Below are positions 16,438-24,775 of a stretch of DNA of 64,000 nt, in pieces (positions within the stretch are counted from its first letter, which is position 1; each line of letters opens with the position of its first letter). Made by a program: the position numbers and the translations under genes. A model generated the notes under the pieces. That model searched no databases, had not been told where the DNA came from, and worked only from the letters and a program-made list of their open reading frames with translations. Source of the stretch: an uncultured Alphaproteobacteria bacterium (GTDB lineage: Bacteria > Pseudomonadota > Alphaproteobacteria > Rs-D84); assembly GCA_934272785.1 (NCBI GenBank), contig CAKQSE010000003.1, positions 1 to 64,000 of the forward strand. The letters run 5' to 3'.

Positions 16438-17622
16438 ATGGCCAAGGATACATATTTATCAGTCAGAAAGTCTGTCAGCGGGTTTTCGTTTGCGAACCTG
16501 GGGTTGTTCACTGGGTTTGCCGACGGTATTTATAATGCCGTGTATTCGTTGGTGCTGTTGGAAATATTTCGGTCGTCGGCGATTGTTGGGTTGTATGTTG
16601 CGCTGTATGCGGCGTTTTGTATGATTGTTGGATTGTTTGCCAACGAACTGTTTCGCCAGTTTTCCAAGGTGCGCGTTTTTTATTTCGCAATGCTGATGTT
16701 GGCGGTGTGCTATGCGATGATGAGTTTTTCTATCCGCCCCAGCACGTTTATCATCTTGGACTATACCACCGGGATTGCGATTACATTGACCACGATGTTG
16801 ATACCACTGTTTATGTCGGATTTTTCGCGTGGGATTGGTATGGCGCGACTGAATTCGCGTTATCATCTGTGGCTGAATATCGGGGCGTTCTTTGCGCCGA
16901 TGGTTGCGGTTGCAATTTCAGGCGTTGCCGGGAACAGGGCGGCGTTCTTTGCGTCGGCGGTGATATACCTGGCCGGGTGGGCGACGTTTAAATATTTCCG
17001 CATTGTGCAACAGGACAAGCAAATTAAACCGGTCAGTCCGCGGCGCACCGCGCGCGCATTATGGCGTAATACACTGGCGTTCTTTAAAAAGCCCGGGATG
17101 ACACGCGCGTATATTGTGAATTTTGGATATTATTCATTGCGTGCAATGCGGTATTTGTATGTGCCAATTGTGGTGATTGAAAATGGATTCACGAACGAGG
17201 CCCTGGGCTGGGTATTGACCCTGGGGATTGTGCCGTATTTATTGTTGTCCGAGGCCATGGGGCGTCTGGTGCGTCGGTTTGGAAAGCGTATCTGGTTGCT
17301 GGCCGGGTTTATATCGTTTGCGGCGTTGTCGGCAATGGCGACGTTTGTGATGGGATATCCGCTGTTGGTGATATTTGTCGCATGGCAGGTGTCTGGTGCA
17401 TTGATGGAATCAGTGCATGATTTGTTGTTCTTTGATAATACGAAACGGTCGGAACAGACGCGATTCTATGGCGTATTTCGCACCAGTGTGAATTTGCCAA
17501 ATGTTGTTGCGCCAATGCTGGGGGCGTTATGCATTACTGTGTTCGGTGCAACGTCCGCGGTGTGGGTTGTAACCGCGATAATTGGCGCGCTGTCGGCGGC
17601 AATCCTGGTTGCCAAAAAATAA
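16438..17622 (+). CDS. MFS-type transporter
   Basis: A 394-aa membrane protein with about 12 hydrophobic helices in two halves separated by a basic loop (RRTARALWRNT), typical of major facilitator transporters. Substrate unknown. It lies immediately before recA and the glycan cluster but has no visible coupling to either. A start at 16438 is supported only by a weak upstream site. Confidence 0.7.
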   Translation: MAKDTYLSVRKSVSGFSFANLGLFTGFADGIYNAVYSLVLLEIFRSSAIVGLYVALYAAFCMIVGLFANELFRQFSKVRVFYFAMLMLAVCYAMMSFSIRPSTFIILDYTTGIAITLTTMLIPLFMSDFSRGIGMARLNSRYHLWLNIGAFFAPMVAVAISGVAGNRAAFFASAVIYLAGWATFKYFRIVQQDKQIKPVSPRRTARALWRNTLAFFKKPGMTRAYIVNFGYYSLRAMRYLYVPIVVIENGFTNEALGWVLTLGIVPYLLLSEAMGRLVRRFGKRIWLLAGFISFAALSAMATFVMGYPLLVIFVAWQVSGALMESVHDLLFFDNTKRSEQTRFYGVFRTSVNLPNVVAPMLGALCITVFGATSAVWVVTAIIGALSAAILVAKK

Positions 17623-17644
17623 TCTTTGTCACTGTTTATTTTCG

Positions 17645-17673
17645 TTGCGTGCGGCCATAATTCCGTGTATGAT
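17645..17673 (+). promoter_or_regulatory. Promoter of recA
   Basis: TTGCGT (17645-17650), 17-nt spacer, TATGAT (17668-17673). No alphaproteobacterial LexA box (GTTC-N7-GTTC) is visible around it. Confidence 0.45.
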
Positions 17674-17699
17674 TTTATTACAAGAAAAGGGGAATTTTT

Positions 17700-18779
17700 A
17701 TGGCAAAGAAAGAAGCAGTAAAAGACGCGGGCGCACCGGCAAAAAATCCGGCATTGGAATCTGCGCTGGCACAAATTCAGAAACAGTTTGGTAAAGAAGC
17801 CATTATGAAAATGGGCGATGGTTCCCAACAGAATATCGAGGCGATTTCATCTGGTTCATTGGGGTTGGATATCGCGTTGGGAATCGGTGGTTATCCACGT
17901 GGTCGCATTGTTGAAATTTATGGTCCGGAAAGTTCTGGTAAAACAACGTTGGCATTGCACGCCGTGGCCGAGGCGCAAAAGAAAGGCGGCACATGCGCAT
18001 ATATTGATGCGGAAAATGCACTTGACCCATCGTATGCGAAAAAGTTGGGTGTGGACGTTGCAAATCTGATTATATCCCAGCCGGATTCCGGTGAACAGGC
18101 ATTGGAAATCGCCGACACATTGATTAAATCGGGTGCGGTTGATGTTGTTGTAATTGACTCGGTCGCGGCATTGGTGCCCAAGGCTGAATTAGAGGGCAAC
18201 ATTGGTGATTCATTTGTTGGCACGACCGCGCGATTGATGTCGCAGAGTTTGAAAAAATTGGCGGGTTCGGTTTCGCGCAGTAACACATTGCTGATATTCA
18301 TCAACCAGATTCGTATGAAAATTGGTGTTATGTTCGGTAATCCGGAAACGACATCGGGTGGTAATGCGTTAAAGTTCTATGCGTCGGTCCGTTTGGATAT
18401 TCGCCGCACAGGTCAAATCAAAGATAAAGAAAACGTTATCGGTAATGAAACCCGGGTCAAGGTTGTGAAAAACAAGGTTGCGCCACCGTTCCGCACGGTT
18501 GATTTCAAAATCATGTATGGCGAGGGAATTTCGCGCATCAGCGAAATCTTGGATATGGGTGTGAAATATGACCTGATTGAAAAGGCGGGCAGTTTCTATT
18601 CATACAACAATGAACGCATGGGCCAGGGCGAGGCGAACGCCCGCCAGTGGTTGAAAGATCATGCGGATGTGCAGCAAGAATTGTTGGATAAGATTATGGC
18701 GCGCGCGTCCGGCATTGCCGAAGAAATGACAACCGGACCCGTCGAAGACGACGATGACGCGTTGCCAACAATGGAATAA
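17700..18779 (+). CDS. recA: Recombinase RecA
   Basis: RecA forms filaments on single-stranded DNA, catalyses strand exchange and drives LexA cleavage where present. The 359-aa product has Walker A GPESSGKTT, Walker B VVVIDSVAAL, the L1/L2 region (FINQIRMKIGVMFGNPETT) and an acidic C-terminal tail (EDDDDALP). AAAGGGGAA precedes the ATG. It is followed after 19 nt by the glycan cluster. Confidence 0.98.
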   Translation: MAKKEAVKDAGAPAKNPALESALAQIQKQFGKEAIMKMGDGSQQNIEAISSGSLGLDIALGIGGYPRGRIVEIYGPESSGKTTLALHAVAEAQKKGGTCAYIDAENALDPSYAKKLGVDVANLIISQPDSGEQALEIADTLIKSGAVDVVVIDSVAALVPKAELEGNIGDSFVGTTARLMSQSLKKLAGSVSRSNTLLIFINQIRMKIGVMFGNPETTSGGNALKFYASVRLDIRRTGQIKDKENVIGNETRVKVVKNKVAPPFRTVDFKIMYGEGISRISEILDMGVKYDLIEKAGSFYSYNNERMGQGEANARQWLKDHADVQQELLDKIMARASGIAEEMTTGPVEDDDDALPTME

Positions 18780-18798
18780 CAAAAACCAGGGGTGTGGA

Positions 18799-19710
18799 AT
18801 GAAAATATCCAGAACATTTGCACTGGCCGATATTGTGTTACGTGCGCATATATTAAACCCTCTGTGGCGGTCGCGTGACGCGCGTCGGTTGCATCGCTGT
18901 AATGTTGCGGCGTCTGCGATTCCACGGTATATGGCGCGATATGTGCCGGCACCGGGGACAATTCCAGAAACCACGCCAGTCCACGATGATAAAAATGAAA
19001 AAATCTGGACACTGTGGTTACAGGGCGAAGACAAGGCACCGCCATTGGTCAAGGCGTGCTTTCGCAGTATCCGCGCAAATTGCAAACAGGAATTGGTTGT
19101 TCTGGATGAAAACACAATTTGGGATTACATCACGTTACCCCCAGAAATTGTTGCAAAGCGCAAAGCAGGCCAGATAAAGCATGCGCACTTTGCCGACATT
19201 TGTCGTGTGGAATTGCTGTATGAGCACGGTGGTATCTGGTTGGATTCAACCGGTTTTGCAACCGCGCCAATTCCCAAAGAGATAATTGACCAGGATTTCT
19301 TTGTCTATATGGCGGGGCATAACGTTGGCAGTCCATACAGTTTTATTCAAAACTGTTTTATTCGTGCGCGTCGCGGGTCGTATTTGTTGGCCGCATGGCG
19401 TCAGACGATATTGAATTTCTGGCTGGCCGAGCCGCGCGAGTTCGACTATTTCATGCACCAGTTGATGTTCAAGGCATTGGTCCAGCGTGATCCGATTGCC
19501 AAGAAATATTTTGATGCAATGCCGCATATTGACCAAGATCCAACGCATGCCCTGTGGTGGTCAATCGCGAACGAGCCATATAGTAAAAAACTGTTTGATA
19601 AATATACATCGGGGGCGTTCTTTCAAAAGACCGCCTATAACAGCCCATGGGCCAAAAATCCCATCCCGGGCAGTGTTGCCGATGAAATGATAAATCACAT
19701 GAACAAATAA
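18799..19710 (+). CDS. Capsular-polysaccharide-type glycosyltransferase (GT32/Caps_synth-like)
   Basis: A 303-aa product resembling the Caps_synth/GT32 families: KIWTLWLQGEDKAPPLV, then HAHFADICRVELLYEHGGIWLDSTG, the sugar-nucleotide binding region with Asp residues. It probably transfers a sugar during synthesis of a surface polysaccharide. The ATG at 18799 follows GGGGTG; the upstream reading overlaps the end of recA. It is first of a three-gene plus-strand unit. Confidence 0.75.
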   Translation: MKISRTFALADIVLRAHILNPLWRSRDARRLHRCNVAASAIPRYMARYVPAPGTIPETTPVHDDKNEKIWTLWLQGEDKAPPLVKACFRSIRANCKQELVVLDENTIWDYITLPPEIVAKRKAGQIKHAHFADICRVELLYEHGGIWLDSTGFATAPIPKEIIDQDFFVYMAGHNVGSPYSFIQNCFIRARRGSYLLAAWRQTILNFWLAEPREFDYFMHQLMFKALVQRDPIAKKYFDAMPHIDQDPTHALWWSIANEPYSKKLFDKYTSGAFFQKTAYNSPWAKNPIPGSVADEMINHMNK

Positions 19711-19727
19711 AAATAAAGGAAAATTTA

Positions 19728-20762
19728 ATGCCCGCAATTTCTGTAATAATACCGGTATACAATGTAGAAAAGTATTTACGCAGATGTCTGGACAGTGTTT
19801 TAAATCAGACATTTCAAGATTGGGAGGCGATATGTGTAAATGACGGCAGTCCGGATGGTTCTGCCGTCATTTTGTCTGAATACGCCGCGCGCGATGCGCG
19901 TTTCAAAATCGTGACCAAGGAAAATGGTGGTTTGTCTGATGCCAGAAACGCCGGTATGACCGTGGCAACGGGTGATTATGTTTTATATCTGGACAGTGAT
20001 GATTTTATTCATCCCCAGACGTTGGAAATCACACACTATTTGGCGACGCGCGATGGGACGGATATCGTATCGTTCACGTATGACCGGATTTATCGTCCGC
20101 AACTGATGGTGCGCCACGTGTTGGGATTGGATACGGATTCTGTGGTGCCGGGGCGTATGCATAAACGATATAACCCGGCGCGCGTAAAAACATTGGTGAC
20201 CGACGATGTGTATAAATATGCAACCGAACGTGCACATAATGCGTTTAATCCGCGTCGCAAATGGCTGATTAAACATTGCCAGGTATGGAAGAATTTATAT
20301 CGTCGCAGTTTGATTGCAGACACACCGTTTATCAAGGGGATTTTGTTCGAAGATTTCCCATGGTGGTCGGAAATTATGTTGAAAAATCCACGTGTGACAA
20401 TCGCGCCATTGCCGCTGTATTTCTATGTTCCGAATTTCGGCGGGATTGTTCTGTCGTCGAAACAGTTAAAGATTATGCAGAGTCTGTGCGTTGGTATTCG
20501 CGCGTCATATGAATTATATAAATCGCGTGCCACGCCATACCAGATGGACATGTGGTCGCGTAAATTCCGTTGGTATTTCATTAAATGGGCATATCGCAAG
20601 ATAAAATATCTGGATAATATTTCAGACGTTGAAACGGCCCAGAAATATTTTGTCGAATTGCGTGCGTGCGGCGCACTGGACACGCCGCCATATGGATGGG
20701 CGCGCAAGATAAAATGTGGAATCACAGAATTTATAAAGTGTGGATGTTACAATGCGAAATAA
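19728..20762 (+). CDS. GT2 family glycosyltransferase (first of a tandem pair)
   Basis: A 344-aa glycosyltransferase with the GT-A fold: ISVIIPVYNVEKYLRRCLDS, NDGSPDGS, GGLSDARNAG and the LYLDSDDFI metal-binding Asp motif. The C-terminal half (FEDFPWWSEIM) is shared with the next gene. AAAGGAAA precedes the ATG. The sugar donor and acceptor cannot be inferred. Confidence 0.85.
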   Translation: MPAISVIIPVYNVEKYLRRCLDSVLNQTFQDWEAICVNDGSPDGSAVILSEYAARDARFKIVTKENGGLSDARNAGMTVATGDYVLYLDSDDFIHPQTLEITHYLATRDGTDIVSFTYDRIYRPQLMVRHVLGLDTDSVVPGRMHKRYNPARVKTLVTDDVYKYATERAHNAFNPRRKWLIKHCQVWKNLYRRSLIADTPFIKGILFEDFPWWSEIMLKNPRVTIAPLPLYFYVPNFGGIVLSSKQLKIMQSLCVGIRASYELYKSRATPYQMDMWSRKFRWYFIKWAYRKIKYLDNISDVETAQKYFVELRACGALDTPPYGWARKIKCGITEFIKCGCYNAK

Positions 20763-21771
20763 GCCCGTAATTTCTGTGATAATACCGGTATATAACGTTG
20801 AACGTTTTTTGCCCAGATGTCTGGACAGCGTATTGAATCAAACGTTCAAGGCGTGGGAGGCGATTTGCATCAATGACGGCAGTCCAGACAACAGCCAGAA
20901 AATACTGGACGCATATGCACGTCGTGACCCGCGATTCCGTGTGATAAATAAAGAAAACGGCGGTCTGTCGGATGCGCGAAATGTTGGCGTGGCGGCGGCG
21001 CGTGGGGATTACGTGCTGTTCTTGGACAGTGATGATTTTATTCACCCCCAGACGTTGGAAATTACGCACAATATGGCGACGGCGCATAATGCGGATATGG
21101 TGTCGTTTAAGTATAATGAAAAATCGCATAATCGCCTGGGTAAATTGATGCGGGCGGGTCGCGATATATCGGACGCAGTGCCACCTGAATTTGCAATCCG
21201 ATATAATGCGGCGGCGGTTCGCGGATATGTGACCGATGATATTTTACATCATTGCACCGAACGTAATCATACATTGCGTGTGCGGCATCCTGTGCGGCGA
21301 CATTGCTTTCCGGTGCTGTGCCTGTATCGGCGCGAATTGATTTCTGATACGCCGTTTATTCGCGGAATTATAATGGAAGATTTCCCGTGGTGGTCAACCA
21401 TCATGTCTAAGAATCCACGAACGGTTATGTTGAACGTGCCACTGTATTTTTATATGCCAAATCCGACATCAATTTTAAACAGTTCTAAATCACTGCGTAT
21501 GATTGAATCGTTGTGTGTTGGAATTGCGCATGTTTATAAAATATATTCTGGGGCGTCAATTGACGTGCAGGGGTATTTTATGCGTGAATTTATGTGGCCG
21601 TTTATAATTATTGCAATGCGGCAGCATACGGGTTTGAACACAAAATCCGATATTGCGTTGGCGCGTGCGGCGTTTAAGAAATTGGTTGATATGGGCGCGT
21701 GTGACACGCCACCAAATCGACGTGCACGAAAATACCAGAAACGAATTTATGCGTTTATACGGGGAATATAA
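20752..21771 (+). CDS. GT2 family glycosyltransferase (second of a tandem pair)
   Basis: A close paralogue of the preceding protein over its whole length: VISVIIPVYNVERFLPRCLDS, NDGSPDNS, GGLSDARNVG, LFLDSDDFIHPQTLEIT, MEDFPWWSTIM. I chose the ATG at 20752 (MRNKPVISV), with GGAT upstream, because its N-terminus then matches the first copy; an ATG at 20740 is in frame. It overlaps the preceding gene by 11 nt. The pair most likely arose by tandem duplication and may add similar sugars in sequence. Confidence 0.83.
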   Translation: MRNKPVISVIIPVYNVERFLPRCLDSVLNQTFKAWEAICINDGSPDNSQKILDAYARRDPRFRVINKENGGLSDARNVGVAAARGDYVLFLDSDDFIHPQTLEITHNMATAHNADMVSFKYNEKSHNRLGKLMRAGRDISDAVPPEFAIRYNAAAVRGYVTDDILHHCTERNHTLRVRHPVRRHCFPVLCLYRRELISDTPFIRGIIMEDFPWWSTIMSKNPRTVMLNVPLYFYMPNPTSILNSSKSLRMIESLCVGIAHVYKIYSGASIDVQGYFMREFMWPFIIIAMRQHTGLNTKSDIALARAAFKKLVDMGACDTPPNRRARKYQKRIYAFIRGI

Positions 21772-21772
21772 A

Positions 21773-21796
21773 AACGGGGCAACGCCCCGTTTTTAA
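21773..21796. terminator. Bidirectional terminator
   Basis: AACGGGGC/GCCCCGTT with a 3-nt loop and T-runs between converging glycosyltransferase genes. The same hairpin sequence appears at 27789-27812. Confidence 0.8.
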
Positions 21797-22638
21797 ATGC
21801 CTGTTTTAATAAAGCGCGCCGGGATTGTCGTAACCCATTTTATCCCCAGCATTGCGGGTTTATTTAAATCATAAATCGGACGCAAGATTGTTTGCAATAT
21901 GCGTGCGACGTGCATCGGGCGATTTTTATTTTTTGCGCGCGTGATAATGTCAATTGTGCGTGCGCGCTTTTTCAGGTGCGCACCCCACGACGCGGTTCGG
22001 TCGCCGATTTTATTTTTTATCATATTTAAATCAACACCACCGAAATGCAACAGATACAGGTTTTTATCAATGTGGAAATTTGTTCCCTTGACACTGTGAA
22101 ATCCGCTGCCCCAGGTGCGCGGGCGGAACAAAACAACCGGTTTGGTATAACGCGTGGACAGAACGGCGTATTTGCGCTGGGTTAAAAATGGTGCGCGGGC
22201 GTTCAGTGTGCCTTCGGATTTCAAATCCATACCGACGTCCAGCCCCAGCCCCGACACGGTTATGCGATTTTTAATTTTGGATAAATATTCGGCCAATGAC
22301 ATATCGGTGTCTGGGTCCACGACCAAGAATTCATCACAATCGCAACCGATAACAATATCATATCCGTCGGCGAATAATTTTTTTGCCAAATCAGATAACA
22401 GCAATATGCGCGTTTTATCCCCGCGCTGGCGTTCTTCGTCACGATGTGGCAATTTTTTTATGTTTGCATTTGCGTGGCCCGATGGGATTTTTTGATCCAA
22501 TCCGTCCAGATAGATATACAGGTTTTCAGACCCAATTTGTCCGCCGTAATATTTAATCCAACGGTTCAGGAAAAATTCATCATTACGCGCCATTGTCACG
22601 GCTGCAATGCGTGGGGCGGTGTGTGCTGTGTTTTTCAT
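21793..22638 (-). CDS. Glycosyltransferase family 2-like protein (Glyco_tranf_2_4 type)
   Basis: A 281-aa product with AAVTMARNDEFFLNRWIKYYGG at the N-terminus and a GCDCDEFLV motif in the middle, typical of GT2-like proteins of the PF13704 kind, often found in capsule or LPS loci. Its start overlaps the end of the RgpF-like gene by 4 nt, so the two are translated together. Activity is inferred. Confidence 0.7.
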   Translation of the reverse strand: MKNTAHTAPRIAAVTMARNDEFFLNRWIKYYGGQIGSENLYIYLDGLDQKIPSGHANANIKKLPHRDEERQRGDKTRILLLSDLAKKLFADGYDIVIGCDCDEFLVVDPDTDMSLAEYLSKIKNRITVSGLGLDVGMDLKSEGTLNARAPFLTQRKYAVLSTRYTKPVVLFRPRTWGSGFHSVKGTNFHIDKNLYLLHFGGVDLNMIKNKIGDRTASWGAHLKKRARTIDIITRAKNKNRPMHVARILQTILRPIYDLNKPAMLGIKWVTTIPARFIKTGI

Positions 22639-23480
22639 ATTCCCTCGGTCAAGATTTTGTGCACGCTGTGTGCGATGTTTCGATATATTATTTTAATTGG
22701 ATTTCGTGTCAAAAGCCAGTCTATATATTTTTCGCCGTATGTGGCGCGTGCACTGGATACGATTGCGTCACGCGCGTCGGGTGAAATATGATTTAAAACA
22801 TACAAGATTTGCCGACCCAATGCACCACGATGACGGGGCAGGGCAACCTTTTTCATAAATGGCATACCGCGCCGATACAGGCGTTTTACATCGTTATACA
22901 CACTGCGTCCACGGCACGTATATATGCATTGCCATGTTAAATTGTGTTCGGTTATCATGCGGGAAAATCCCTGTTCATACAGGCGTGTGATTGTTCCCTT
23001 GTCAACCTGTTTGGTGACGCCACGCATAAATTTGTCATACCATGGGGATAAAAATACAGATTTTCGCATACCGATAAACCACGATTGAATATGTGGGTGG
23101 GTTTTATGCGGATTGCATACAATCCCAAACGCGTTCGCGGACATATGTTCCATTTTATCAAATGTATCGGTTAAATCCACCAGTGGCCCATACACAGAAT
23201 CATTTACCATATATACGAAATCGTATTTATTTAAAATCCCTGCATCTGCGGCATATGTGTATGCACGCTTGTATGAACCGAAATCATATTCGCCATGACG
23301 GCGCGCGGTCGCATTCAGAACATATGGGGCCAATTTTTGCAATTCGGCGTCACTGCAATCAGAATCCATACACAGCACAATATCGCCAAATTTGGCCAAA
23401 GACTGAACATAATACACCAACGCATCATCAACCACGCCATGTGCATTATATCCGGCAAACAGGAATAAACGTCTTGCCAT
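22635..23480 (-). CDS. RgpF-like rhamnan synthesis protein
   Basis: A 281-aa protein of the rhamnan synthesis F family: LFLFAGYNAHGVVDD, ARRHGEYDFGSYKRAY, MVNDSVYGPL and SWFIGMRKSVF appear in the order seen in RgpF proteins. In streptococci RgpF takes part in rhamnose-glucose polysaccharide assembly. No dTDP-rhamnose genes lie in the window. It shares a 4-nt overlap with the following gene and is divergent to the GT61 gene. Confidence 0.75.
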   Translation of the reverse strand: MARRLFLFAGYNAHGVVDDALVYYVQSLAKFGDIVLCMDSDCSDAELQKLAPYVLNATARRHGEYDFGSYKRAYTYAADAGILNKYDFVYMVNDSVYGPLVDLTDTFDKMEHMSANAFGIVCNPHKTHPHIQSWFIGMRKSVFLSPWYDKFMRGVTKQVDKGTITRLYEQGFSRMITEHNLTWQCIYTCRGRSVYNDVKRLYRRGMPFMKKVALPRHRGALGRQILYVLNHISPDARDAIVSSARATYGEKYIDWLLTRNPIKIIYRNIAHSVHKILTEGI

Positions 23481-23544
23481 TTTTTGAATTTTTCCCTATG
23501 GTTATTTATATACAATTTACACTGTAATGGGGAATTTTTCAACA

Positions 23545-24750
23545 ATGGATTGTGTGGATACAAAAATATATGGCCCAGATGAATATGCGCGGTATGTGGC
23601 GGCGACGGCCCAGAATATAAAATTTGCGCCTGCGCCATCGGTCGTGCATGTGCCTGGGGCGACGGTGTGGCCACTGGGCAAACCGTATGAGCATGGCGTA
23701 TATGACGGGGCGGGGCAATTCGTTGCGGCGTCAAATATTGTTATTCGACCACGTGCGAACCAGCGTCACGCATGTCACATTGCGCACCAGTATGTTGACG
23801 ACGATGTTTTATTCCTGGGGAATTTACATCATCATTTTGGGCATGTGTTGTTGGAACGTATGACACGTGCATGGGCGTTGCTGGCGGATAAATATAAAAA
23901 TATGAAATGCGTCATCGTGTATAATTCTGCGGCCGATAATATCCCAGAATACTATCTGGAATTTCTGGGTGCGTTGGGTGTCAGTGGCGATGATATTATC
24001 GTTATAAAATCGCCCACGCGTTTTCGCAATGTATATGTTCCCGAATTGGCCCAGGGACCAAATTTCACCACAGACGCATTTGCAAAAACATTTGATGCAA
24101 TCGCAAATTCTGTGCCGGACAATGATGTTAAATATGACCGCGTGTATGTATCATGTGGCGCGCTGGCCATGCGTTGCACATTTGGGGAACGTGCGGTCCA
24201 ATCGGTATTTCAGAAAAATGGATATCATGTGATTTATCCGGAAACCATGCCAATAGGTCAGCAGATTGCAATTATAAAAAATTGTCGCATGTTGGCGGGC
24301 TGTGCCGGGACGGCGTTACATCTGGCGTTGTTTATGCGGCCTGGGGGCACGGTTATCCAGATAAAACGTAATTCAAAAAATGCTGATAATGTCGGACATC
24401 AGTTTTTGGTGAACCAGACCAAACATCTAAAATCTGTATTTGTTTGGGCATCGGTTGAAGATACGCCAACCGAACATTTTTGCCAGCAGCCCCAGATAAT
24501 CGGCATTGGTAAATATATGCAAAAATTCATGGATGATGCCGGACTGAAATATACATCGGCAGATACCGTGATGGACGCGACCGAGTGGACAGAATACAAA
24601 AACGCATGGCGGCAATATCGGCGCGAACATGGCGCGTTGTCACGCGTAAAGCATACATTGGTCAAAGTATTGGCGTGCGCGGTCCCGGGACGTAACAATC
24701 GCGCGGCGTTTCGAAATTATATGAAACGCGCGTTGGGAATATCAAAATAA
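23545..24750 (+). CDS. GT61 family glycosyltransferase (DUF563)
   Basis: A ~401-aa protein with the GT61/DUF563 pattern: FLGNLHHHFGHVLLERMTRAW, then DIIVIKSPTRFRNVYVPE, and a C-terminal MLAGCAGTALHLALFMRPG. It probably adds a sugar to a surface glycan. I chose the ATG at 23545, with GGGGAA about 10 nt upstream; the ATG at 23527 has no ribosome site. It is the last gene of the cluster and ends in its own terminator. Confidence 0.78.
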   Translation: MDCVDTKIYGPDEYARYVAATAQNIKFAPAPSVVHVPGATVWPLGKPYEHGVYDGAGQFVAASNIVIRPRANQRHACHIAHQYVDDDVLFLGNLHHHFGHVLLERMTRAWALLADKYKNMKCVIVYNSAADNIPEYYLEFLGALGVSGDDIIVIKSPTRFRNVYVPELAQGPNFTTDAFAKTFDAIANSVPDNDVKYDRVYVSCGALAMRCTFGERAVQSVFQKNGYHVIYPETMPIGQQIAIIKNCRMLAGCAGTALHLALFMRPGGTVIQIKRNSKNADNVGHQFLVNQTKHLKSVFVWASVEDTPTEHFCQQPQIIGIGKYMQKFMDDAGLKYTSADTVMDATEWTEYKNAWRQYRREHGALSRVKHTLVKVLACAVPGRNNRAAFRNYMKRALGISK

Positions 24751-24775
24751 AAATGCCCCAGACGGGGCATTTTTA
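24751..24775. terminator. Bidirectional terminator, GT61 gene and typA
   Basis: AAATGCCCC and GGGGCATTT pair across a short loop, with a T-run, between converging genes. Confidence 0.8.

Noticed and set aside
17623..17699. LexA/SOS box upstream of recA
   Set aside because: No GTTC-N7-GTTC or related palindrome could be found in the recA promoter region.
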